A stretch of DNA of 64,000 nucleotides from Flavobacterium sp. 11 (lineage in GTDB: Bacteria; Bacteroidota; Bacteroidia; Flavobacteriales; Flavobacteriaceae): contig NZ_PEFE01000001.1 of NCBI RefSeq assembly GCF_002754315.1, positions 992,001 to 1,056,000 on the forward strand, in the 5' to 3' direction. Below, piece by piece: positions 1 to 9,377 of the stretch. The notes beneath the pieces were generated by a model that saw only the letters and a list, made by a program, of their open reading frames with translations, did no database searches and was not told where the DNA came from. A program made the translations under genes and the position numbers. How positions within the stretch are numbered: the stretch's first letter is position 1; the number at the start of each line of letters is the position of its first letter.

Positions 1-1
1 A

Positions 2-664
2 GCATCCGAAAAAAAGCGAGCGATTGAAGTCGTTGGTTATAAACCTAAAAGTGTAATGGTATTCAATAATTGTATTGAGCCAATAACTAAAACTCAACCC
101 TTACTTATTACTAAAACTTGGCCTGAAGATTATATTTGTACCGTTGGGCGTCCATCGTATCAAAAAAACATTGAACAAATGATACGGGTAATGTATGAAG
201 TTAATAAAGAAGCTAAAATTCATTTAATCGTAATGGGAGTTGGCCCAGTATCTGGACAGTTAGAATCCGTTAAAAAGTTGATTCAGGAATTAGACATGAC
301 TAATGATGTCACTCTTATAAAGTGGACAGAAAGAACCGATGTTTTTAATATAATTAATCAATCTAAATTCTATATTTCAACGTCCAGATATGAGGGAATG
401 CCATATTCTATTATTGAAAGTTTGGCATTATCTAAAGCTTGTGTAGTTACTAACTGCGATGGAAATAAAGATTTAATTATTGATAATTATAATGGATTTG
501 TTATTGAAAATGAGGATTTAAAAGGTTTTAAAAATAAAATTTTGAAGCTATTGAGTGATAAAGAATTATTGGATAAATTGTCAAAAAATGCGTTTACTTC
601 TTATTCCGAAAACTATGATATTAAAAAAAATATTTTCGAACTAGAATCTATTTATTTGGAATAA
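2..664 (+). CDS. Glycosyltransferase, GT4/GT1-like C-terminal part (5' end outside window)
   Basis: The reading frame is open from base 2, before the first ATG at 56, so the gene begins upstream of the window and only its C-terminal Rossmann lobe is seen. The visible part has the sugar-nucleotide-binding half of a GT-B retaining transferase: a strand and loop with CTVGRPSYQKN, then the E-x7-E region seen as EGMPYSIIE, then DNYNGFVIEN near the end. Enzymes of this family move a sugar from a nucleotide donor to a growing lipid-linked glycan at the inner face of the membrane. The following methyltransferase, UDP-xylose synthase-like and WcaJ-like genes make a capsule, O-antigen or exopolysaccharide locus likely. 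Donor and acceptor cannot be read from the sequence. Confidence 0.85.
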   Translation, partial: ASEKKRAIEVVGYKPKSVMVFNNCIEPITKTQPLLITKTWPEDYICTVGRPSYQKNIEQMIRVMYEVNKEAKIHLIVMGVGPVSGQLESVKKLIQELDMTNDVTLIKWTERTDVFNIINQSKFYISTSRYEGMPYSIIESLALSKACVVTNCDGNKDLIIDNYNGFVIENEDLKGFKNKILKLLSDKELLDKLSKNAFTSYSENYDIKKNIFELESIYLE

Positions 665-699
665 ATGCTGTTTATTTAATATTGAAAAAAAGAATTTTA

Positions 700-1428
700 A
701 TGCATAAAGAGTTCATCAAACAAAAGATTAAGAAAGAAAAATTTCATCCCGGGATTATAGGTTTTTTCATTAATTATAATTTTCTTATCCGAAAATCAAT
801 TCGAAGCGCCATAAAAAATAATGCTCATAAACTCAATGGTTCTTTGTTGGATTTTGGTTGTGGAACAAAGCCTTATAAAAATCTATTTGTAAATGTAAAG
901 GAATATATTGGTGTGGATTATAAGATTGAAGGGAGAGAACAAAACTATAATGAAGTAGATAAATTTTATGATGGAAAAGAAATTCCATTTGAAAATGAAC
1001 GGTTTGATTCTCTTTTGTGTACCGAAGTTTTAGAACATGTTTTTAATATTGATGAATTATTAAAGGAATTTAATAGAGTATTAAAGAAAAATGGGACGGC
1101 TTTAATAACGACTCCATTTATGTGGGAAGAACATGAAATGCCATATGATTTTGCAAGGTATACAACACCAGCTTTACAACATTTGTATCAAAAAAATGGT
1201 TTCAAGGTGGTTGACAATTTTAAAACAGGAAATTATATAGAAGTTATTTTTCAATTCAATTTAAATTATATAAAGAATATACTGCCAAACAATAAAAACG
1301 TAAGACAGGTTTTCCTAATTCCTTTCATTGTCTTTTTTAATTTTTTTGGAATGCTTTTCAGTTTTGTATTGCCAATTGATAAAACAGCTTATTTCAACAA
1401 CGTGTTTGTTTTAGAAAAAATAGGATAA
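700..1428 (+). CDS. Class I SAM-dependent methyltransferase
   Basis: Residues from about 45 carry the SAM-binding motif I as LLDFGCGTKPYKNLF, followed by an acidic motif II (YIGVDYKIEG) and a motif containing LCTEVLEHVFNIDELL, the standard order of a Methyltransf_11/25 fold. The last 50 residues are strongly hydrophobic (VFLIPFIVFFNFFGMLF), which suggests membrane association. I chose the ATG at 700; an in-frame TTG at 682 would add six residues. It lies 35 bases after the glycosyltransferase and probably belongs to the same polysaccharide transcript, where it would methylate a sugar or a lipid-linked intermediate. The substrate is not deducible. Confidence 0.85.
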   Translation: MHKEFIKQKIKKEKFHPGIIGFFINYNFLIRKSIRSAIKNNAHKLNGSLLDFGCGTKPYKNLFVNVKEYIGVDYKIEGREQNYNEVDKFYDGKEIPFENERFDSLLCTEVLEHVFNIDELLKEFNRVLKKNGTALITTPFMWEEHEMPYDFARYTTPALQHLYQKNGFKVVDNFKTGNYIEVIFQFNLNYIKNILPNNKNVRQVFLIPFIVFFNFFGMLFSFVLPIDKTAYFNNVFVLEKIG

Positions 1429-1576
1429 TTTGAAATGTTTCACCAATAACGGGACATAAATAAAAGGTTATTAAAAAAATATTTTGCCTTATTTCTTTCA
1501 CAATCCTAATGATAAGTTTATTTTTGACAGAAACCTCTTTATGAGGTCAAGAATAGTTCTAAACTATAAAATCTAT

Positions 1577-2560
1577 ATGAAAAGAATACTTATCACCGGA
1601 GCAGCTGGATTTTTAGGATCACATCTTTGTGACCGTTTTATTAAAGAAGGCTATTTTGTTATTGGAATGGATAATCTCATTACGGGAGATTTAAAAAATA
1701 TAGAACATTTGTTCAAACTGGAGAATTTTGAATTTTATCATCATGATATTACAAAATTTGTTCATGTTCCGGGTCAACTAGATTATATTCTTCATTTTGC
1801 TTCGCCTGCAAGTCCAATAGATTATTTAAAAATCCCGATACAAACCTTAAAAGTAGGCTCTCTTGGGACGCACAATCTTTTAGGTTTGGCAAGAGTAAAA
1901 AATGCCAGAATTCTTATTGCATCTACGTCTGAAGTGTACGGAGATCCATTGGTTCATCCACAAACGGAAGAATATTATGGAAATGTAAACACAATCGGAC
2001 CAAGAGGTGTTTATGACGAAGCAAAACGTTTTCAGGAATCTATAACGATGGCGTACCATACATTTCATGGCGTAGAAACCCGAATTGTTAGAATTTTTAA
2101 TACCTATGGACCTAGAATGCGTCTTAATGATGGCCGCGTAATTCCTGCTTTTATTGGTCAGGCAATTCGTGGGGAAGACTTAACTATTTTTGGGGACGGA
2201 ATGCAAACCCGTTCGTTTTGTTATGTGGATGACCAAGTCGAAGGTATTTTCAGATTACTGCATTCCGATTATGTTTATCCGGTAAATATTGGAAATCCAG
2301 ATGAAATCACCATCAAGGATTTTGCGGAAGAAATTATAAAATTGACAGGAACTAATCAAAAAGTTGTATATCATCCATTACCGGTAAATGACCCTTTACA
2401 GCGTCAGCCAGATATCACGAAGGCAAAAGAATTGCTTGGATGGGAAGCCAAAATAGGTCGTGCTGAAGGAATGAAAATCACCTATGATTATTTCAAATCG
2501 TTATCTAAAGAGGAACTTTCTAAAGAGGAACATAAAGATTTTTCCAGTTATATAAAGTAA
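1577..2560 (+). CDS. UDP-glucuronate decarboxylase-like NAD-dependent epimerase (UDP-xylose synthase)
   Basis: The product is 327 residues, an extended short-chain dehydrogenase with the NAD-binding motif GAAGFLGSH at residues 8-16 and the YxxxK catalytic pair in YDEAKR. The segments [19 protein letters not shown] and [14 protein letters not shown] are characteristic of UXS-type enzymes, which convert UDP-glucuronate to UDP-xylose; dTDP-glucose dehydratases are the nearest alternative. The open frame extends to a TTG at 1484, but the ATG at 1577 gives the normal start, [11 protein letters not shown], and normal length. It would provide a pentose donor for the surrounding polysaccharide genes. 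The C-terminal tail has a short duplication ([10 protein letters not shown]). Confidence 0.88.
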   Translation: MKRILITGAAGFLGSHLCDRFIKEGYFVIGMDNLITGDLKNIEHLFKLENFEFYHHDITKFVHVPGQLDYILHFASPASPIDYLKIPIQTLKVGSLGTHNLLGLARVKNARILIASTSEVYGDPLVHPQTEEYYGNVNTIGPRGVYDEAKRFQESITMAYHTFHGVETRIVRIFNTYGPRMRLNDGRVIPAFIGQAIRGEDLTIFGDGMQTRSFCYVDDQVEGIFRLLHSDYVYPVNIGNPDEITIKDFAEEIIKLTGTNQKVVYHPLPVNDPLQRQPDITKAKELLGWEAKIGRAEGMKITYDYFKSLSKEELSKEEHKDFSSYIK

Positions 2561-2611
2561 CAGGAATTTTTTTAAACCGATAAAAAACCAACCAGGTTAT
2601 ATTCGTTAATT

Positions 2612-3979
2612 ATGAGTGCATCTCGAACAGGAAGATATTCAAAGTACATTAGACCCATTAGTATCTCAATAGATCTAATGGTTATTTTGACTCTTGGTTT
2701 TTTCTTTTTCAAAGACCTTAATTTTAAGATTGAGCACTTTCTTATTTATCAGATACTTGGATGGGGTACAGTTGCTTTTTTTGTAAGGTTCTACGGAATA
2801 TATCGCTTTACAACTCCGCTTGAAATAATATCAAAACTAGTAAAACAGGGCGTTTTGTTTCTTTTAATAACCATTGCTTTTTTTCCGTTTTCAAAACAAG
2901 TCGTGTTTAACGGAGTAGTGATTGCCCTATTTATATCCTCTGTGATGTTACTAATTACTATTTCAAAATTTTTGTTGTTTTACTATTTAAAAGAATATAG
3001 GATTATAACCGGAAGTAATTATAGAAGTGCTGTCATTATTGGATATACTCCTGAGGCGATAGAATTAAAAAATCTTTTTGAAACCAGAAATGATTATGGG
3101 TATCGCTTTTTAGGCTATTTTTCAGATAAAAAATCAAATCAAAATATTAAAGGGAAATTAGCAGATTTGAAACCCTTTGTAATTGAAAATTGTGTAGATG
3201 AAATTTATTGCTCATTAAACGAAATTTCCAATGAGCATTTGAAAGATTTAATTGATTTTGCAGATGAAAACAATAAAGCGATAAAATTCATACCGGATAC
3301 AAAAGAGATTTTTTCAAAAAATTTGAAAATTGACTACTACGAATTTTTCCCGGTACTCTCTTTAAAAAAAACCATGCTTCATGAGCCTGCTACAATGATC
3401 TTTAAAAGGATTTTTGACATTGTTTTCTCTAGTATAATTATTGTATTTCTCTTATCGTGGTTAATTCCATTATTGGCAATTTTAATAAAGTTAGAATCCA
3501 GAGGTCCGGTTTTTTTCAAACAAGGAAGACCAGGAATTGATGAAAATGAATTTTTCTGTTATAAATTTCGCTCGATGAAAATCAATAAAACAACAGAAAA
3601 AGAAGCTTCAAAAAACGATCCGCGTGTTACCAAAATAGGGAAGTTTATGAGGAAAACAAGTTTAGACGAAATGCCTCAATTCTTAAATGTTTTACTCGGA
3701 GACATGTCAGTTGTAGGTCCGCGGCCACATCTTTGGGCTCAAAATAAAGCCTATGGAAATAAAGTTAAAAAATACATGGTACGCCATTATGTTAAACCAG
3801 GGATTACCGGATTAGCACAGGTGAGTGGTTTTCGAGGTGAAATCGAGACAGAAGCCGATATGATTAATAGAATAAAATTTGATGTTTTTTATATTGAAAA
3901 TTGGTCCTTAATTTTAGATTTAAAAATAATTTCTCAAACAGTTGTCAATATTTTTAAAGGAGAAGAAAAAGCGTATTAG
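2612..3979 (+). CDS. Exopolysaccharide initiating sugar-phosphate transferase (WcaJ/WbaP type)
   Basis: The product is 455 residues. The N-terminal 120 residues hold about four hydrophobic membrane segments, then comes a Rossmann-like CoA-binding_3 region (residues about 130-240), then the bacterial sugar transferase domain from about 265 to the end. Landmark motifs of that domain are KRIFDI, the SRGPVFFKQGRPG loop, YKFRSM, and SLDEMPQFLNVLLGDMSVVG followed by PRPH. Such enzymes place the first sugar-1-phosphate on undecaprenyl phosphate. Its last four bases overlap the end of the convergent gene at 3976. It is the likely committing enzyme for the polysaccharide made by this locus; the sugar (glucose, galactose or other) cannot be told from sequence alone. 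Confidence 0.93.
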   Translation: MSASRTGRYSKYIRPISISIDLMVILTLGFFFFKDLNFKIEHFLIYQILGWGTVAFFVRFYGIYRFTTPLEIISKLVKQGVLFLLITIAFFPFSKQVVFNGVVIALFISSVMLLITISKFLLFYYLKEYRIITGSNYRSAVIIGYTPEAIELKNLFETRNDYGYRFLGYFSDKKSNQNIKGKLADLKPFVIENCVDEIYCSLNEISNEHLKDLIDFADENNKAIKFIPDTKEIFSKNLKIDYYEFFPVLSLKKTMLHEPATMIFKRIFDIVFSSIIIVFLLSWLIPLLAILIKLESRGPVFFKQGRPGIDENEFFCYKFRSMKINKTTEKEASKNDPRVTKIGKFMRKTSLDEMPQFLNVLLGDMSVVGPRPHLWAQNKAYGNKVKKYMVRHYVKPGITGLAQVSGFRGEIETEADMINRIKFDVFYIENWSLILDLKIISQTVVNIFKGEEKAY

Positions 3980-5160
3980 AAAACATTTTGTTGAATCAAA
4001 TCTTCTATTTGTATATCAAGATTAAACGAAGTTTGAACGTCATTAAAAATTCGTTTTTTCATTAAATCTAATTCTGCTTTTTGAATATTTGAAATAGTTT
4101 GCAGTTTTTCGTTCAAATCATCATAGTTTCCTACTTTGGCTACCCAGCCTAAATTATGCTTTTCTGTTATGATTTCTCCTTCACCACCACCAAAGTATAA
4201 AACAGGAAATCCTAATGCGCCATACTCGAAAATTTTAGAAGGAACTGAACCATAAATTCTTGTTTTTAATGGTACTATTGTGATATCAAACGTTTTTAAC
4301 ATTTTATGCAAAGTGTTGCGGTCCATCATTCCGTAAAAAATAATTTTCTTATCTGTTCTGGACTGAATTAGGGCTTCTATTTGTTTTTTTTCAGCGCCAT
4401 CACCAAATAGGTGTAACTCGATATTTAATCCTTCTAAGTTGATTTTTTCGCACAATTCTAAAACACCTTGTGCCACCCCAAAAAGACCGGCATAGAAAAT
4501 TTTAACAGGCTCATTTTCTCGGGTTTCTAAATCCATTTCAATGGTTTTATGGTCAGGAAAATTGCGATATAAAAAACACTTTTTTTCAGGAAAAATAGAG
4601 TGGACATGAGTAATAATTTCGTTGGATTGGCCTAAAATTAAACTTGCTTTTTTGTAGATAAAACGTTCTAAAAATAAAGAAACACGATGCGAAAATGAAT
4701 TGGCTTTTAAAGCATTTAATTCAACTGCAGCCAATGGCCATAAATCAGAAACATTCAGAATAATTTTTTTCCGCTTCAGCGAAAGAACTAAAACTGAAAT
4801 AAAAGAAAGTAATAATGGAGGTGATTGAACCACTACTTTTTGAGGTGTTTTTTGAAATAATAAGTAAAAAAACAATCCAAAAGAAAAGGATAAAACCGAT
4901 AATAGTCTCTTGATTATATTTTTACTGTTGCTCGGATAAATCCAAAGACGTTTTACAATAATATTTTGTAGATTTTCAGTAACAGAAAATTTGCCTTTGT
5001 ATTCCGGAAATAGTTCGCCTTTTGGATAATTCGCCAAGGGACAAATTACAGAAACTGTATAATTATTTTGATGTAATTTTAAAGCCAGCTGCTCGATTCG
5101 ATTCGCTGCCGCACCTTTCTCCGGTGGATAATAATTAGATATGATGAGGATTTCTTTCAT
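3976..5160 (-). CDS. Glycosyltransferase family 4 (WbuB-like)
   Basis: The product is 394 residues with a GT-B fold: the N-terminus ILIISNYYPPEKGAAANR is typical of WbuB/WcaI-like transferases, and the C-terminal lobe has IFYAGLFGVAQGVLEL and VPSKIFEYGALGFPVLYFGG. A hydrophobic patch around residues 85-130 suggests peripheral membrane binding. It is the last gene of a tight minus-strand operon; its start overlaps the stop of the WecB gene by four bases, implying translational coupling. In related clusters such enzymes add an N-acetylated amino sugar (FucNAc type), which would suit a neighbour making UDP-ManNAc, but that assignment is inference. Confidence 0.9.
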   Translation of the reverse strand: MKEILIISNYYPPEKGAAANRIEQLALKLHQNNYTVSVICPLANYPKGELFPEYKGKFSVTENLQNIIVKRLWIYPSNSKNIIKRLLSVLSFSFGLFFYLLFQKTPQKVVVQSPPLLLSFISVLVLSLKRKKIILNVSDLWPLAAVELNALKANSFSHRVSLFLERFIYKKASLILGQSNEIITHVHSIFPEKKCFLYRNFPDHKTIEMDLETRENEPVKIFYAGLFGVAQGVLELCEKINLEGLNIELHLFGDGAEKKQIEALIQSRTDKKIIFYGMMDRNTLHKMLKTFDITIVPLKTRIYGSVPSKIFEYGALGFPVLYFGGGEGEIITEKHNLGWVAKVGNYDDLNEKLQTISNIQKAELDLMKKRIFNDVQTSFNLDIQIEDLIQQNVF

Positions 5161-6248
5161 TGTTTTTTTGAAAGTAAAATATCAATTATTCGTTCAGAAG
5201 CTTTTCCATCCCAAAGTTCAGGAATTCCTGCTTTTCGACTACCATTTTGAACAAAATCGCTAAACATTTTCTTTAGATTCTCAATCGATGTACCAACTAA
5301 AGTATTAGTGCCTATGGTTTGTGTTTCGGGTCTTTCGGTATTGTTTCGCATGGTGAAACAAGGAATCCCTAAAACCGTTGTTTCTTCTGAAATTCCGCCA
5401 GAATCTGTAACTACAGCAAAACTGTTTTTAATTAAAAACATAAAATTTAAATACCCTTGTGGTTCAACAAATAGAATGTTTTTTAAGTTCAAATTTGTTT
5501 CTCCTAAAATCGCTTTTGTTCTCGGATGAATAGGAAAAATCACTTTTTTATCACCAACCATTTTATCAATTCCTTGCAAAAGTTGAATCAATGATTGCTC
5601 TTCATCAACATTTGAGGGACGGTGTAAAGTCAAAATGATGTAATTTTTGGTTTCTAAATTGAATTCATTCCAAAAAACCGGTGCTGAAATTCGATTTATG
5701 TTTTGATACAAAGTGTCTATCATTACGTTTCCAACAAAATGAATATTCGAAGAATCTGCTCCATATTTCAACAAATTTTCTCCTGCCCAAGTTGAGGTTG
5801 TGAAAAAATAATCGGTTATACTATCCGTAACAATTCGATTGATTTCCTCTGGCATTGTCATATCACCTGAACGAATACCAGCCTCTACATGAGTTACTTT
5901 AATATTTAATTTTTTAGCAACAATCGCACAGGCCATAGTCGAGTTGACATCGCCAACCACCAAAATTAAATCACATGGATTTTGCAGTAATTCTTGTTCA
6001 AAAGCAACCATTATTGTGGCAGTTTGTACCGATTGTGTGCCGCTTTTTACTTCTAAGTTTGCATTGGGCTCAGGAATATTTAATTCTTCAAAAAATGTAT
6101 TGCTGAGGTTTTTGTCATAATGTTGTCCAGTGTGAACCAATCGATACGAGATTTTCGCTCCTTCAGCTTGTTTTTTCTCTATCGCTTTTATGATAGGGGC
6201 GATTTTTATAAAATTGGGTCTTGCGCCAGCAACTATTGTAATTTTCAT
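5157..6248 (-). CDS. wecB: UDP-N-acetylglucosamine 2-epimerase, non-hydrolysing
   Basis: The product is 363 residues, the usual length for WecB/MnaA. Seen motifs include GARPNFIKIAPII at the N-terminus, HTGQHYD, VVGDVNSTMACAIVAKKL, HVEAGIRSGDMTMPEEINR, TLHRPSNVD and the effector/UDP-binding VTDSGGISEET. The enzyme interconverts UDP-GlcNAc and UDP-ManNAc in the cytoplasm and so feeds ManNAc or its derivatives into surface polysaccharide. It sits between a CapK-like gene (four bases apart) and a glycosyltransferase (overlapping), so the three are almost certainly co-transcribed. Confidence 0.95.
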   Translation of the reverse strand: MKITIVAGARPNFIKIAPIIKAIEKKQAEGAKISYRLVHTGQHYDKNLSNTFFEELNIPEPNANLEVKSGTQSVQTATIMVAFEQELLQNPCDLILVVGDVNSTMACAIVAKKLNIKVTHVEAGIRSGDMTMPEEINRIVTDSITDYFFTTSTWAGENLLKYGADSSNIHFVGNVMIDTLYQNINRISAPVFWNEFNLETKNYIILTLHRPSNVDEEQSLIQLLQGIDKMVGDKKVIFPIHPRTKAILGETNLNLKNILFVEPQGYLNFMFLIKNSFAVVTDSGGISEETTVLGIPCFTMRNNTERPETQTIGTNTLVGTSIENLKKMFSDFVQNGSRKAGIPELWDGKASERIIDILLSKKQ

Positions 6249-6252
6249 AGTG

Positions 6253-7566
6253 TTATTTTACAAATGAAATAAATTGTTTTAATTTTCCTCTGTTGTTTCG
6301 TTCTAATTTTTCTTTTTTATGGAAGATGAACACCAAATCATTTTCTAAATAAAGTGCTATCGCCTTTTCAATTTTTTCAATTTGTGCCAAATTTAATTCG
6401 ATTTCGCTCACATATTCAATTTCAAAAGTATCTATTTTAGTTTGTTTTATCACAAATTCTTTTACATTTCCGTCATCTTCAATGATGCTTTTTGTCACAT
6501 AATAAAAGGTAAGTCCAGGTGATTTTTTCCCGCTGGGTAAAGTGGCAACATCATTGGTCCGGCCTATTAATTTTTTGAGAATCGGTTTTTGTAACGTACT
6601 TTTTTCGTCTAGAATTCCAATATCGCCAATATCATATCGTATGAACGGATGTGCTTTATTGAACAAGGAAGTGATTACAATCCGGCCTGCGGTACCATTT
6701 GGAACGGCTTTATTATTATCATCCAAAATCTCTACAAACAACGTTTCCGAATTGACTTGCCATTCGTCTTGAGGATTTTCAAAAGCAATCAAATCCAGTT
6801 CCGAAGCACCATATTCATTGACAATAGGAATGCCAAATTGTTTTTCTAAAAGGAGTTTGTCTTCTTCAAAAAGCATTTCTGAAGTTACCATACATACTTT
6901 CAAAGTGGGACAAATTGCGTTTAATATGATATTTTTCTTTTGTAAAAATTTAGCAAACAAAACAATCGAACTCGTATAACCATTGATGTAATCAAATTTT
7001 TTGGTTCGAAAATGATTCAAAAAACCTTCTAAAATTTCATCCGATAAATCAAAAATGGAGAACCGAAACCGATGGCTCAAAAAATCCTTGAAACGTTCTT
7101 TTTTGTTTCCGATAAAATCCATCGGAATACCATAAAAACGTGCTTGATAGGAGGTATTAAAATCAATTCCATACCAACCAAAACGGTATATGTTTGAAGC
7201 CCAAGTCAACGCATGACAGTATTTATCTTTGGCAAAAATAAAAGGAGTCCCGCTCGATCCGGACGTTTTGTTTACGTAACTATTTTTAGGAAAATAACCT
7301 TTCGAAAGCCTATCCAATAATGGTTTTTGTAAGTTTTTCTTATTCAAAACGGGTAAATCTTCCCAGTTTGTAAAAGATGTCATTCCCGCTAAATCTTTAT
7401 AAAAAGCATTATTTTGTAAATGAAAATGGACAATTTCTAACTTTTTATTTTCAACAAAAACGCCATGTTCTTTTTCAGAAAACGCTACGATTTTCCGCAA
7501 TTCGGCTTTAGCCTCCTTCATTTGGAAGCCATTTATCTGCAACGATAAGTCGAATAGTGGAAACAT
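6253..7566 (-). CDS. CapK/phenylacetate-CoA ligase-like adenylate-forming protein
   Basis: The product is about 437 residues and resembles the PaaK/CapK branch of adenylate-forming enzymes: a P-loop-like NKTSGSSGTPFIFAKD, INGYTSSIVLFAKFL, NEYGASELDLIAFENP, and the HPFIRYDIGDIGIL motif. Members are common in polysaccharide loci, where they are thought to activate or transfer an acyl or amino acid decoration; the true substrate is unknown. The frame opens at an ATG at 7587, but a TATTTTTG -7 box on the minus strand lies at 7585-7592, on top of that codon, so I prefer the ATG at 7566. It is the first gene of the operon with wecB and the family 4 glycosyltransferase. Confidence 0.85.
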   Translation of the reverse strand: MFPLFDLSLQINGFQMKEAKAELRKIVAFSEKEHGVFVENKKLEIVHFHLQNNAFYKDLAGMTSFTNWEDLPVLNKKNLQKPLLDRLSKGYFPKNSYVNKTSGSSGTPFIFAKDKYCHALTWASNIYRFGWYGIDFNTSYQARFYGIPMDFIGNKKERFKDFLSHRFRFSIFDLSDEILEGFLNHFRTKKFDYINGYTSSIVLFAKFLQKKNIILNAICPTLKVCMVTSEMLFEEDKLLLEKQFGIPIVNEYGASELDLIAFENPQDEWQVNSETLFVEILDDNNKAVPNGTAGRIVITSLFNKAHPFIRYDIGDIGILDEKSTLQKPILKKLIGRTNDVATLPSGKKSPGLTFYYVTKSIIEDDGNVKEFVIKQTKIDTFEIEYVSEIELNLAQIEKIEKAIALYLENDLVFIFHKKEKLERNNRGKLKQFISFVK

Positions 7567-7584
7567 TTTAAAGGTATATTTCAC

Positions 7585-7592
7585 CAAAAATA
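7585..7592 (-). promoter_or_regulatory. Candidate -7 promoter box for the capK-wecB operon
   Basis: On the minus strand this reads TATTTTTG, a full match to the Bacteroidota -7 consensus TAnnTTTG. Its position makes translation from the ATG at 7587 unlikely and supports the ATG at 7566. I did not find a convincing TTG -33 element at standard spacing. Confidence 0.4.
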
Positions 7593-7666
7593 ATATTTAG
7601 CAACAACTAATGACGGAGAACCAACAACTTTTTGAAAATTAATTATTTTTTAAGTTCAAAAGCAAT

Positions 7667-7675
7667 TATTTTTGC
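7667..7675 (+). promoter_or_regulatory. Candidate -7 promoter box for purD
   Basis: The sequence TATTTTTGC matches TAnnTTTG and lies about 24 bases before the purD ATG, leaving a short leader. The -33 element is not clear. Confidence 0.45.
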
Positions 7676-7698
7676 ACCACAACTAAACACAACTACAC

Positions 7699-8973
7699 AT
7701 GACAATTTTACTACTGGGATCGGGCGGAAGAGAACATGCTTTTGCATGGAAAATGATTCAAAGTCCGCTTTGTGACACACTTTTTGTAGCTCCGGGAAAT
7801 GCTGGAACAGCTTCAATAGCTACGAATGTTGCTATCAGCCCAACCGATTTTGAAGCTATAAAAACGTTTGTTATTCAGGAAAAAGTAGCAATGGTTGTCG
7901 TAGGACCAGAAGATCCTTTGGTAAAAGGAATTTATGATTTCTTTTTAAACGATGCTGCATTAAGTCATATTCCGGTTATCGGTCCATCAAAAATTGGTGC
8001 GCAACTGGAAGGAAGTAAAGAATTTGCCAAAGAATTTCTAATCAAACATAAAATCCCAACTGCTGCGTACGATAGTTTTACTGCTGAAACGGTAGAAAAA
8101 GGATGTGAATTTCTGGAAACATTGCAACCGCCATATGTTTTGAAAGCAGATGGTTTAGCCGCAGGAAAAGGAGTTTTAATTATTCAGGATTTGGCAGAAG
8201 CCAAAGAAGAATTAAGAAACATGTTAGTGCATCAAAAATTTGGAGATGCAAGTTCTAAAGTCGTTATCGAAGAATTCTTGGACGGTATAGAATTAAGCTG
8301 TTTCGTTCTTACAGATGGAAAAAACTACAAAATATTACCAACTGCCAAAGATTACAAACGTATTGGTGAAGGCGATACAGGATTAAATACAGGCGGAATG
8401 GGAGCGGTTTCTCCAGTTCCTTATGTTGATGCTGTTTTGATGGAAAAAATCGAAACACGCATTGTAAAACCTACTATTGATGGTTTTCAAAAAGACGGAA
8501 TTCCATACAAAGGTTTTGTTTTCATAGGATTGATTAATGTGAAAAACGAGCCAATCGTAATTGAATACAATGTGAGAATGGGTGATCCGGAAACCGAAGT
8601 CGTTATCCCAAGATTGAAAACAGATTTAGTCGAATTGTTTTTGGCTGTAGCCAATGAAAAACTGGACGAAATCAATCTGGAAATTGACGAAAGAAGCGCC
8701 ACTACAATTATGGTAGTTTCTGGTGGATACCCTGAAGATTTCGAAAAAGGAAAAGTAATTTCAGGATTAGAAAATATTGAAGATTCAATTGTTTTTCACG
8801 CAGGAACTAAACTTGATAACGGAAACGTAGTCTCAAACGGAGGAAGGGTTTTAACCGTAACTTCCTATGGAAATGATTTTGAAGAGGCCATAAAAAAATC
8901 TTACCAAAACATAGATAAACTAAATTTTGATAAGATGTATTTTAGAAAAGATATTGGAAACGACTTAAAATAG
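7699..8973 (+). CDS. purD: Phosphoribosylamine--glycine ligase
   Basis: The product is 424 residues, the standard PurD length. It starts with the family signature LLLGSGGREHAFAWKM, has the ATP-grasp core (PPYVLKADGLAAGKGVLI; VVIEEFLDGIELS), and the metal/phosphate region YNVRMGDPETEVVIPRLKTD. The enzyme joins glycine to 5-phosphoribosylamine to give GAR in de novo purine synthesis, in the cytoplasm. It stands alone on the plus strand with its own promoter; the next gene is on the opposite strand. No unusual residues are seen. Confidence 0.97.
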   Translation: MTILLLGSGGREHAFAWKMIQSPLCDTLFVAPGNAGTASIATNVAISPTDFEAIKTFVIQEKVAMVVVGPEDPLVKGIYDFFLNDAALSHIPVIGPSKIGAQLEGSKEFAKEFLIKHKIPTAAYDSFTAETVEKGCEFLETLQPPYVLKADGLAAGKGVLIIQDLAEAKEELRNMLVHQKFGDASSKVVIEEFLDGIELSCFVLTDGKNYKILPTAKDYKRIGEGDTGLNTGGMGAVSPVPYVDAVLMEKIETRIVKPTIDGFQKDGIPYKGFVFIGLINVKNEPIVIEYNVRMGDPETEVVIPRLKTDLVELFLAVANEKLDEINLEIDERSATTIMVVSGGYPEDFEKGKVISGLENIEDSIVFHAGTKLDNGNVVSNGGRVLTVTSYGNDFEEAIKKSYQNIDKLNFDKMYFRKDIGNDLK

Positions 8974-9004
8974 TTTCCAATTATCGTTCACTTTTTTTTA
9001 ATTC

Positions 9005-9235
9005 TTATTTTAAGAAAGAGTGAGCGGTAGTATCTTGCTTCTCTGTTCCGGCGTCTTCAAAAATTTTCAATTGCTTGATCCAGTATACCATTGCCGAAGC
9101 ACAAATAATCATGAAAATCCAATTGATTGTATTAGCCGCAAACCAAGATGACAACTCTAATGAGCGTAAAAAGTCTAGAGGAGCAAATAAAATATTTACA
9201 AATAAGTATTGTATTCCTTCGAAAAATGCTTTCAT
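9005..9235 (-). CDS. Small conserved membrane protein (DUF6341-like)
   Basis: The product is 76 residues with one clear hydrophobic helix (WIFMIICASAMVYWI) preceded by an amphipathic N-terminus (FEGIQYLFVNILFAPLDFLRSL) and a short polar tail. I recognise the position between purD and a DUF6427-type membrane protein as conserved in flavobacteria, and this product as the small family often called DUF6341; the family name is from memory. No function is known. It is transcribed away from the downstream gene at 9378, sharing a 142-base intergenic region. Confidence 0.7.
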   Translation of the reverse strand: MKAFFEGIQYLFVNILFAPLDFLRSLELSSWFAANTINWIFMIICASAMVYWIKQLKIFEDAGTEKQDTTAHSFLK

Positions 9236-9377
9236 AATGTATAAAATTAATTTTATTAATTGTTTTTGAGGAACTCTGGGTGTTAAAAGTTCTTATTTGA
9301 AGAATCTTTTTGAACTTGCAGGGCTTACTTTTTAAACAAGTATTATATTTACGAACACAAAAGTATAAAATATCCTT

